5,283 bases of DNA, taken from contig BQIY01000202.1 of the NCBI GenBank assembly GCA_021604265.1, forward strand, positions 1 to 5,283, given 5' to 3'. Source of the stretch: Nitrospirales bacterium (lineage in GTDB: Bacteria; Nitrospirota; Nitrospiria; Nitrospirales; UBA8639). Position 1 is the stretch's first letter. Each line of letters begins with the position of its first letter. The translations under genes were made by a program, and so were the position numbers. The notes beneath the pieces are model-generated. The model did not search any database and had not been told where the DNA came from. It worked only from the letters and a program-made list of their open reading frames with translations. Below, one piece after another: positions 1-5,283 of this stretch.

Positions 1-1802
1 TCTCGCCAGGGTTTTCCGGTTTCAAAGATTTCCCATGCGATCAATTCCGAACGCCTCGTTCTCATCAACGAAGCCGCGTTGAACAGGATCTTGATTCGTG
101 CTGATACGGGTGTGAGACGCCACATATTCATGGCTGCCTTAGCTGATTCGATCATGATATCAATATCATGAGGTCTCAGGCTTTGGAACCTGGCAATGGT
201 CTCTTCAGGTTGACTGGGGTTCACCGTCAATAGTTCAGGGCCAGTCGGTATTACGCCTGTCGGAACAGGATAGACCCATGCCTTTCCAAGTTGTTGGCGA
301 ATATGTGTGAGAGCTTGTTTAATCGGAACATCTGAACCTTGTTGAGAAAAATCCGTCAGAGGTTCATTCTGGAAATCTTGACGATCTGTTGAGACTTGAG
401 ATGCTTGAGGATGTTGAGGTTGTGGTGGAGTTGAGGAGTCCTGAATTTGTGGCGGAGCTAAGAGTCCTTCGATTGACGTGTTCGTTGCGTGATGTTGATG
501 AATAAACCCTTCATTCGCGGTATTTTCCAGTAAACGACGAACAAGGTAAGCCATGCCGGGAATAAGCTCTCCGACTGGTGTGTAGACCCGCATGCGAAAT
601 CCTTCGTCAATAGCGGCTTCCTGGAGTCCATCCGTCATCCCAAACAACATTTGATATTCGCAGGCTTCTTGAGGGAGATGAAGGGTTTCAACCAGAGCTT
701 GCGTGTGGGACAAGGTTCGAAGATTGTGTGTGCCGAATGCTGGCCTGAGCACTTCAAGGTTTTGTAGCAAGACTTCAGAGAGGGTTTCAAAATTGATGTC
801 GGTTTCGGCTTTATTTAAAAATACTGGAATAGGCCATCGTCGTTGTTGATATTGCACGGTTTCTGAGTCCCAATAGGCGCCTTTCACGAGTCGAATGCCA
901 ATGGGGATTCCTCGTTTTCGAACCCAAACCAAAAGGTTTTCTAAATCTTGGGCCGTCTCTTTGAGGTAAGCCTGGAGGGCGATCGCTGCATAGGGATACG
1001 ATGAATAGGAAGATTCTGAGAGGATACGTGTGAAGATCTTGATCGTCAGGTCTTTGAATTCGGCCTGTTCCATGTCAAAGGTGATTGCAGCAGGAAGATC
1101 GGTTGCAAGGTCCAGAATGGGACGAAGACGTTGGGCAACGCCTTCATAACTTCCTTCTGGATCAATCGGGTCGAGTTGAGAGTAGAGTGCCGAAACCTTC
1201 AGCGAAAGTTGAACGCGGGGAAGAGGGCCGATGTGATCTTTTTCAAGTATGGGTTGGTGTTCCCATCCTTGTGTTTCCTGGTGAAGGAAGCGCAGGGTTG
1301 CGAGACAACGATCTCGATAGTGATCAGCTTCCGCTTCACTGACCGTTGCTTCACCTAGTAAGTCCACGGAATATCCGCATCCGGATTTCCAAAGATGAGA
1401 GAGAGTGGCCCTGGCATCTTCTGCAGTATGTCCAGCCATAAAGGTTTCGGCTGTTCTGAGGAATTGTCGTCGAAGGAATCGTGTGCCGATGTGGGCACGT
1501 AACGAATTAGCGGGTGTCTCATGGATCAGCCGGCGAACGGATGAGGGGAGAACGGCCAGATCTTGAAAGTATTCCTTAAAGACTTGAATGAACTGTTGAT
1601 CGGTCTCAAGTGTTGGAAGCACATCCACAAAGCGAAAGAGCTGGACCTTAAATTCTTCATCCCTCGTTCCCCAATCCAAGAGGAGGTTAATGATGCGTCG
1701 ATGGTTAAAAATGTTGAGGGTAAACCGGCGAGAGCGATCGTTCAGGGTACGACCGATGTCTTGGATTGATGATTCGAGTACCTCTGGGGAGACCAAGCTC
1801 AT
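1..1802 (-). CDS. putA: Bifunctional proline dehydrogenase / L-glutamate gamma-semialdehyde dehydrogenase (PutA), N-terminal 600 residues, partial
   Basis: Family role: FAD-dependent oxidation of proline to pyrroline-5-carboxylate, then NAD-dependent oxidation of the semialdehyde to glutamate, with electrons passed to membrane quinone. My translation is open from ATG at 1802 to the window edge. Residues 1 to about 130 are a helical arm region. The proline dehydrogenase barrel includes YSVDLLGEAT (144-153), K202, D243, RLVKGAYWDSE (304-314), Y407 and the R422-R423 pair. K202, D243, Y407, R422 and R423 have the same mutual spacings as E. coli K329, D370, Y540, R555 and R556, except for a 6-residue shortening between D243 and Y407. 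A Pro/Gln-rich linker spans 449-475. NEPLTDFS (479-486) leads into the aldehyde dehydrogenase fold, ending in ETGKPWR (594-600). There is no N-terminal ribbon-helix-helix domain, so this is a minimal type, usually about 1000 residues, and not a repressor. The start is fixed by a strong Shine-Dalgarno. The catalytic cysteine half lies outside the window. Confidence 0.96.
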   Translation of the reverse strand, partial: MSLVSPEVLESSIQDIGRTLNDRSRRFTLNIFNHRRIINLLLDWGTRDEEFKVQLFRFVDVLPTLETDQQFIQVFKEYFQDLAVLPSSVRRLIHETPANSLRAHIGTRFLRRQFLRTAETFMAGHTAEDARATLSHLWKSGCGYSVDLLGEATVSEAEADHYRDRCLATLRFLHQETQGWEHQPILEKDHIGPLPRVQLSLKVSALYSQLDPIDPEGSYEGVAQRLRPILDLATDLPAAITFDMEQAEFKDLTIKIFTRILSESSYSSYPYAAIALQAYLKETAQDLENLLVWVRKRGIPIGIRLVKGAYWDSETVQYQQRRWPIPVFLNKAETDINFETLSEVLLQNLEVLRPAFGTHNLRTLSHTQALVETLHLPQEACEYQMLFGMTDGLQEAAIDEGFRMRVYTPVGELIPGMAYLVRRLLENTANEGFIHQHHATNTSIEGLLAPPQIQDSSTPPQPQHPQASQVSTDRQDFQNEPLTDFSQQGSDVPIKQALTHIRQQLGKAWVYPVPTGVIPTGPELLTVNPSQPEETIARFQSLRPHDIDIMIESAKAAMNMWRLTPVSARIKILFNAASLMRTRRSELIAWEIFETGKPWR

Positions 1803-1805
1803 GTT

Positions 1806-1814
1806 CTCCTCCTC
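1806..1814 (-). promoter_or_regulatory. Strong ribosome binding site of putA
   Basis: The minus strand reads GAGGAGGAG here, and the AGGAGG core ends 5 nt before the ATG at 1802. This near-perfect anti-16S match decides the putA start. The reading frame stays open further upstream, but I see no start codon there with comparable support. Confidence 0.85.
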
Positions 1815-1871
1815 TACTTCTAGTATACCCGATTTTTCTGTTAACGAATACGAGTCAATGCCGGGAGAGGG

Positions 1872-3008
1872 CTATGGTTTGCAGGTAGACAGGCGTTTAC
1901 CGGAAATGCTGCCATGGGGGCCTAGGGTGTTGTGAAATGTTCCCTCCAGTCGCTTATCGTTTTGACTCAAGAGAAGACTATCTTCTTGAAAGCCTTTAGG
2001 GAACTTCCAGAGGAGATACACGGTTTCTCCATGAATTTTCAGTTCAGCTGGTTGTGGGTGTTTGGTAGGAGACTGCGCAGGATCCCCAAGGAACACCGTC
2101 ATTTTATGGTTAGAATGATTTTGATGATTATGCACAGTCCAATGCCATCTGCCGCAGAGTCTGGCCCGGTTCTTGGTCAGAGTGCGGGCATTCTGTTCGT
2201 TGGTGATTTGAGTCATAGAGTGTTGGGCGAATTGTATGGCCTCAGCCTCAGCTTGGATGGTCAGAGCGATAAGGTGGGCTTTGAAGACCGGCCGCAAACG
2301 TGTACGGACATAATACTGTTCATAGCTTTCGTGGCGGGCTTGTGATATTTCAGCTTGAGAATTGTGAGATGATTCGAGTTTCCAATACTCAGAGAAGCGC
2401 TCGGAAATACCGGAAAGATTACCCTGTTCGAGCATCCCGACCCATGAGTCTTTTTGACCAGTGAGTGCTGGGTAGTGTTGATCAACATACGTGGCAAATT
2501 TATCGAATTGACTTGAGTCGACAGGGTCTGGTGGTCGTGTATTCTTGAAGACATAGGCGTCGGCATGTTTCTGGAACTCCAGCATTTTTGTGACAGTGTG
2601 TGGAATGGACTGATTCCTCAACCACTTGAGTGTCGCCGGCTGTTGCTCGGAAAATGGGTGGATATCGAGGCTCTTCTGTTCTTGTACGACGGATTGAATC
2701 GTGGCAGCTAACCGTGAAGCTAAGAGATTGGCGACCAGGGTGATATGGTGATGTGATTGAACCGGTTCAGGGTGTGTGCGAGATGTGTTTCGATTATGAC
2801 GGGACATCTTCCGTGAGCTAGGGAAATTTTTTTGATAGAAATTGAGGGCGTCATTGTCAGATGCAATGGTCATTAAATCGGATTGCTGTATCTGGCTGAA
2901 CTCCCGAAGGGTTGGCTCTTCGCCGTATGTTAGTCCTGAAAGAACCCAGCCGATACTGAGCATGGCCATCATGACATGCGATCTGAGCAATAAAAGGCGA
3001 GGCATCAT
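1872..3008 (-). CDS. Secreted protein of unknown function with a two-cysteine C-terminal domain
   Basis: I do not recognise this 378-residue protein. Residues 1-29 look like a Sec signal peptide: MMPRLLLLRSH, then a hydrophobic stretch, with likely cleavage after TYG (G29) before EEP. There is no lipobox, so it should be periplasmic or exported. Residues 65-88 are basic and His-rich, including HHH at 86-88. Residues 89-280 look mostly helical. From C285 the character changes: CGRWHWTV, a His cluster (H293, H295, H298, H301), then short beta-like segments around TVYLLWKF, DSLLLSQ, RLEGTF and GSISGKRLSTC. C285 and C376 are the only cysteines and bracket this domain, which suggests a disulfide. 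The start at 3008 has only a weak ribosome site, and ATG at 3005 is equally possible. It lies 95 bp after the hydrolase-like gene and 69 bp before putA on the same strand. It ends with TAG, with no clear terminator following. Confidence 0.82.
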   Translation of the reverse strand: MMPRLLLLRSHVMMAMLSIGWVLSGLTYGEEPTLREFSQIQQSDLMTIASDNDALNFYQKNFPSSRKMSRHNRNTSRTHPEPVQSHHHITLVANLLASRLAATIQSVVQEQKSLDIHPFSEQQPATLKWLRNQSIPHTVTKMLEFQKHADAYVFKNTRPPDPVDSSQFDKFATYVDQHYPALTGQKDSWVGMLEQGNLSGISERFSEYWKLESSHNSQAEISQARHESYEQYYVRTRLRPVFKAHLIALTIQAEAEAIQFAQHSMTQITNEQNARTLTKNRARLCGRWHWTVHNHQNHSNHKMTVFLGDPAQSPTKHPQPAELKIHGETVYLLWKFPKGFQEDSLLLSQNDKRLEGTFHNTLGPHGSISGKRLSTCKP

Positions 3009-3029
3009 GACTGCCTGTAGGAAGTCTTA

Positions 3030-3059
3030 AATATTTAGATGGGAAAAAGGACTAGTCAA
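3030..3059 (-). promoter_or_regulatory. Candidate sigma-70-type promoter for the secreted-protein gene
   Basis: On the minus strand TTGACT (3054-3059) matches 5 of 6 bases of the -35 consensus. It is followed after 18 bp by AATATT (3030-3035), 4 of 6 to the -10, inside an AT-rich stretch where the exact -10 is ambiguous. The predicted leader would be only about 15 nt long and lacks a strong Shine-Dalgarno, so this is tentative. Confidence 0.33.
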
Positions 3060-3103
3060 ATCTTGCCATTCTGGTACAATTATAAAAAGAAGCGGGCAGA
3101 GGG

Positions 3104-3925
3104 CTAGGAATTTCTCAATATGTCATTGAGAAATTTCATGGTTGTATTCCAAGCTTGTTGAGAGGCCTCCGGGCGATAAGTCTCAGGGTTTGACTGATTC
3201 CAGAACCCTGGCGGGGCGTCTGGATACGATTGGATTTCTACGGTTTTCCCTTCTTCTTTCGCCTGCTGTTGAAGTTGATTGACCGATTCAATGTCTGAAA
3301 ACCCATTGTGATGTACGGCGTGGTACAAAATCGGACAGTACATTTCTTTGGCGAGTTCGCTGGTGTTCTGAGGGATGGATCCATAAAACGACACGACGGC
3401 TCTCAGCCGTCTTCGTCGTGCTGCGAACTGAATAGCCAGTCCGCCTCCCATTCCGAGTCCAATGACGCCATGCAGGTTTCGTTTGGTGACATCTAAGTTG
3501 GTATCTTCGGGGATGTTGGTGTTGAGGAATTCACAACAGGCATTGATATCTTTCAGCGCCAGTTGTTCGTCGAGACGACTCATAAGGGATTCGGCGACTT
3601 CATCGTTTGCCGTAATCATTCCTCCTAGGCGACCATATAAATTAGGGACAAGGACCACATAGCCTTCACAGGCGAGTTGCTTGGCGAAGGCCTGAACATG
3701 AGCCGTGAGTCCCCAGCGATCATGCAAGAGAATCAGGCAGGGGAATAGCTCTTTGACTTGGGGAATATATTGCGTTCCTTCAATCTGGACCTCTTTCGCG
3801 ATGCGAGTTTCCGCATAGGGGTCAACCATATTATCTTTATGTGTAATAAAGGTTCCAGAACTTGAGAAACGCACTGGGCTAAAGCCGATTTGATCAGGAG
3901 TAAACGGCGCGGTATGTTCAGACAT
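3104..3925 (-). CDS. Dienelactone hydrolase family (alpha/beta-hydrolase fold) protein, likely lacking the catalytic nucleophile
   Basis: This 273-residue protein has no signal peptide and is probably cytoplasmic. The fold is recognisable from ILLHDRWGL (65-73, where dienelactone hydrolases have H-E-x-x-G), LACEGYVVLVPNLYGR (84-99), the nucleophile-elbow region GVIGLGMGGGLAIQFAA (153-169), FYGS (180-183), and a C-terminal YPDAPPGF (234-241) followed by a Y-R-P-E-A...AW helix. Known family members use a Cys-Asp-His triad, with Cys (or Ser) in G-x-C-x-G-G and His in a YPGAxHxF-like motif. Here these positions are G158 and P239. The Asp position is unclear (possibly D211). Residues 1-45 are an N-terminal extension without obvious features. 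A good promoter lies upstream at 4021-4050. The Shine-Dalgarno is weak (AAGAAAG about 7 nt before ATG). The gene is intact, so this is not simple decay. The substrate, if any, cannot be told. Confidence 0.88.
   Translation of the reverse strand: MSEHTAPFTPDQIGFSPVRFSSSGTFITHKDNMVDPYAETRIAKEVQIEGTQYIPQVKELFPCLILLHDRWGLTAHVQAFAKQLACEGYVVLVPNLYGRLGGMITANDEVAESLMSRLDEQLALKDINACCEFLNTNIPEDTNLDVTKRNLHGVIGLGMGGGLAIQFAARRRRLRAVVSFYGSIPQNTSELAKEMYCPILYHAVHHNGFSDIESVNQLQQQAKEEGKTVEIQSYPDAPPGFWNQSNPETYRPEASQQAWNTTMKFLNDILRNS
3107..3137 (-). terminator. Stem-loop overlapping the 3' end of the hydrolase-like gene, possible terminator or attenuating hairpin
   Basis: AATTTCTCAA (3109-3118) and TTGAGAAATT (3126-3135) form a perfect 10-bp stem with a 7-nt loop. 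The stem lies in the last codons of the hydrolase-like gene, just before its TAG (3104-3106). It is AT-rich, and no T-run follows directly on the minus strand; a short run of T occurs only at 3085-3089, about 20 nt on. It is therefore not a classical intrinsic terminator. It could slow or partly terminate transcription, or protect the mRNA end. Confidence 0.4.
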
Positions 3926-3966
3926 AATAAAACTTTCTTTTTACGATGAATGGTGCCGAATGCTGA

Positions 3967-3987
3967 GATCATCTAGTGAACATGATC
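3967..3987 (-). repeat. Short inverted repeat in the leader of the hydrolase-like gene
   Basis: GATCAT (3967-3972) and ATGATC (3982-3987) are inverted around a 9-nt spacer. This falls about 40-60 nt upstream of the ATG, inside the leader predicted from the 4021-4050 promoter. It could be a small RNA hairpin or an operator, or chance, since the arms are only 6 bp. Confidence 0.3.
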
Positions 3988-4020
3988 AATGCACAGCTCT
4001 ACAAGAAACCTTTCGAATCC

Positions 4021-4050
4021 ACTATATCGACGGATTCTTGAGAATGTCAA
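4021..4050 (-). promoter_or_regulatory. Sigma-70-type promoter for the hydrolase-like gene
   Basis: On the minus strand a perfect -35 TTGACA (4045-4050) is separated by 18 bp from TATAGT (4021-4026), which matches 5 of 6 bases of the -10. Transcription would start near 4014 and give a leader of roughly 90 nt before the ATG at 3925. The spacer holds a palindrome, ATTCT-TG-AGAAT (4034-4045), which could be a repressor site. This is the best promoter in the window and may also feed the two genes downstream. Confidence 0.62.
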
Positions 4051-4161
4051 TGAAGAGAAGAGGCGTGTTCTGTATGGCGAATCGTCTCAAGGGGAAATGC
4101 AGTATGGTGGGGTTGAAGAGAGGTTGATTCGTCAGTTAACGCGTTCACATGACTCAATCAT

Positions 4162-4189
4162 ATGACAGTTCGGATTTTTATCTTATTAG
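4162..4189 (+). promoter_or_regulatory. Weak promoter candidate for the TPR lipoprotein gene
   Basis: ATGACA (4162-4167) matches 5 of 6 bases of the -35. It lies 16 bp from TATTAG (4184-4189), 4 of 6 to the -10. The start would be near 4196 and the leader about 70 nt. It is the best match I found on the plus strand in this gap, but many AT-rich sequences would score similarly. Confidence 0.3.
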
Positions 4190-4251
4190 CCGGGACGTTC
4201 AGCAAAGTGAACACTCGACTTTTCTGCGAATGACATCAGAACCTTATCGAC

Positions 4252-4258
4252 GGAGGAG
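4252..4258 (+). promoter_or_regulatory. Strong ribosome binding site of the TPR lipoprotein gene
   Basis: GGAGGAG ends 9 nt before ATG at 4268 and 12 nt before the adjacent in-frame ATG at 4271. The spacing favours the first ATG. Confidence 0.8.
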
Positions 4259-4267
4259 ATTGACTTT

Positions 4268-5283
4268 ATGATGTGTAGACGGACGGCTCACGTGCTCGTT
4301 ACCTGCTTTATTCCTTGTCTCATCTTGCTCTTGGGGAATTGTACGCAGATGACGGCAGAGGAGAAAAAGGAAACGCACTATAAGAGGGGTCTCGCATACA
4401 GTAAAGAGGAGAAATATCAAGAGGCGGTGATTGAATTTAAAAACGTGATTCAAATTGACCCGAAAGATGCCAATGGACATTATCAGTTGGCCTTGAGTCA
4501 TTTGAAAATTGGTGGAATCACCGACGTGCAGTCAGCCTACGGGGAACTCAGTAAGACTGTTGATTTGGATCCGTCCAACCAAGATGCTCAGCTGAAATTA
4601 GGTGAATTGTTTTTACTGGGAAAGAAACCATCCGAAGCACGTGAACGAGCTGAGATTGTGTTGGCGTCTTCGCCGCAAGATCCGAAGGGGCATCTCCTTC
4701 GTGGGAGAAGTTTGATCAGTGAAAAAGAATATCATGAAGGGATAACCGAGCTGGAGAAATCGATTGAATTAGACCCGGATAATGTTCAAATCTATCTAGA
4801 TCTCGCGCGAGCCTATGTCGGGTTGGAAGATTTCACGACGGCAGAACAGACACTTCAAGATGCCTTAGGCAAACATCCAGACTCTACGCAACTGGTGATG
4901 GCGTTGGGCGATTTTTATGCCATTCGACAAAAGACGGGTGAGGCCGAAGCCCAGTATCGTCAAGCCATTAAGCTAGACCCTGACAATGAAGGGTTGTATG
5001 TGAAATTAGCGCTCTTTTTTCAAGCCTATCAAAAGTTTGATCAGGCGGAAGCGACGTATCAGCAGCTGGCCGTGCAGCAACCTCAGAGTGAAAAGCCCCA
5101 TCTGTTCTTAGGGGATTATTATACCTTTATGAGTCAGTCAGGCAATGCGTTGGCAAGTTACAAGCGTGCTGTAGAATTGAATCCTGATTCCTCAGCTGCT
5201 CGAGAGCGACTAACGAATCATTATCTTGATACGGGAGAGCTGAAGTTAGCCGAGGAACTGGTTAAGACGACGTTGGAGAAGGA
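4268..5283 (+). CDS. Tetratricopeptide-repeat lipoprotein, PEP-CTERM/PrsT-like, N-terminal 338 residues, partial
   Basis: The frame is open from ATG 4268 to the window end (338 full codons). Residues 1-24 form a lipoprotein-type signal: MMCRR, a hydrophobic core, then LLLGN before C25. The lipobox LGN-C has Asn at -1, where Gly, Ala or Ser is usual. From about residue 37 there are some nine consecutive TPR units of roughly 34 residues, starting near 37, 71, 107, 141, 175, 209, 243, 278 and 311. Several have the typical ends IQIDPKD, VDLDPSN, IELDPDN, IKLDPDN and VELNPDS. TPR arrays are helical scaffolds for protein-protein contacts. The lipoprotein signal followed by an uninterrupted FKNVIQ-type TPR array resembles the PEP-CTERM-system TPR lipoproteins (PrsT family), which are often about 900 residues and found with exopolysaccharide and exosortase loci. 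That assignment is inference, and no such neighbours are in view. Confidence 0.9.
   Translation, partial: MMCRRTAHVLVTCFIPCLILLLGNCTQMTAEEKKETHYKRGLAYSKEEKYQEAVIEFKNVIQIDPKDANGHYQLALSHLKIGGITDVQSAYGELSKTVDLDPSNQDAQLKLGELFLLGKKPSEARERAEIVLASSPQDPKGHLLRGRSLISEKEYHEGITELEKSIELDPDNVQIYLDLARAYVGLEDFTTAEQTLQDALGKHPDSTQLVMALGDFYAIRQKTGEAEAQYRQAIKLDPDNEGLYVKLALFFQAYQKFDQAEATYQQLAVQQPQSEKPHLFLGDYYTFMSQSGNALASYKRAVELNPDSSAARERLTNHYLDTGELKLAEELVKTTLEK

Larger units (their letters stand above)
3926..4267. other. Divergent intergenic regulatory region (342 bp)
   Basis: No convincing gene lies here. The longest small frame I considered (ATG at 4044, 27 codons) has no ribosome site. The region holds a good minus-strand promoter (4021-4050) for the hydrolase-like gene, a weak plus-strand promoter candidate (4162-4189) and a strong ribosome site (4252-4258) for the TPR lipoprotein gene. 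A short inverted repeat (3967-3987) lies in the minus-strand leader. I see no tRNA, riboswitch or insertion sequence end. Confidence 0.7.

Noticed and set aside
1822..1858. Possible putA promoter on the minus strand: TTGACT (1853-1858) and TATACT (1822-1827)
   Set aside because: Each hexamer is a good match alone, but they are 25 bp apart, far beyond the 16-19 bp that sigma-70 tolerates. I found no acceptable partner for either at normal spacing.
1085..1935. Several plus-strand open frames of 68-85 codons opposite putA and its upstream gap
   Set aside because: They lie antisense to a well-supported coding region, have no ribosome sites worth noting and show no recognisable protein features.
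1932..2345. Plus-strand open frame of 137 codons opposite the secreted-protein gene
   Set aside because: It is the longest antisense frame, but its composition looks like a shadow of the minus-strand gene and it has no convincing ribosome site or domain. The minus frame has a signal peptide and an organised C-terminal domain.
3054..3071. Possible sigma-54 promoter on the minus strand (TGGCAAG followed by TTGAC)
   Set aside because: The spacing between the GG and the downstream element is too short and the -12 GC is missing.
3733..3972. Minus-strand 79-codon frame overlapping the start of the hydrolase-like gene
   Set aside because: It is a frame-shifted shadow of the hydrolase-like coding sequence. 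The 3925 frame encodes the recognisable fold.
4044..4127. Small plus-strand frame of 27 codons (starts MSMKRRG) in the divergent gap
   Set aside because: It has no Shine-Dalgarno at a suitable distance, is very short and overlaps the minus-strand promoter. Its basic composition alone is not evidence.
4244..4501. Minus-strand 85-codon frame opposite the start of the TPR lipoprotein
   Set aside because: It is antisense to a clear TPR coding region with a strong ribosome site, and its hydrophobic character can arise as the complement of that region.

Overview
The window looks like ordinary bacterial chromosome of intermediate GC content, densely packed with four protein-coding genes. Three are on the minus strand and one diverges from them on the plus strand. 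No transposase, phage gene, CRISPR array, tRNA or rRNA is visible. The gene types (a PutA lacking a DNA-binding domain, a TPR lipoprotein resembling those of PEP-CTERM/exosortase loci, and a secreted orphan protein) suggest a Gram-negative environmental bacterium. Nitrospirota or a deltaproteobacterial relative would fit, but this is an impression from protein style and not a demonstrated placement.

Layout. Positions 1-1802 (minus) hold the first 600 residues of a minimal bifunctional proline catabolic flavoenzyme, PutA: the whole proline dehydrogenase barrel with all key residues I could align, a Pro/Gln-rich linker, and the start of the P5C (aldehyde) dehydrogenase domain. The C-terminal part lies before the window. 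Upstream of it on the same strand, 1872-3008 encodes a 378-residue protein of unknown function with a signal peptide, a helical middle and a C-terminal beta-like domain bracketed by its only two cysteines. Upstream again, 3104-3925 encodes a dienelactone-hydrolase-fold protein in which the nucleophile position is glycine and the usual catalytic histidine is proline, so it is probably not a conventional hydrolase.

The divergent intergenic region (3926-4267) carries a good minus-strand sigma-70-type promoter (TTGACA-N18-TATAGT) with a small palindrome in its spacer, a hairpin in the leader, and a weaker plus-strand promoter candidate. From 4268 to the window end runs a putative outer-membrane or periplasmic lipoprotein with about nine tetratricopeptide repeats, cut by the window edge.

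The three minus-strand genes have short gaps (95 and 69 bp) and may be partly co-transcribed from the 4021-4050 promoter. A hairpin at the end of the hydrolase-like gene and a possible promoter before the secreted-protein gene suggest internal control points. No shared pathway is evident. PutA oxidises proline to glutamate for carbon, nitrogen and electrons, and nothing in the sequence ties the other genes to that. I see no clear new system; the most notable item is the apparently catalytically dead dienelactone-hydrolase-like protein.
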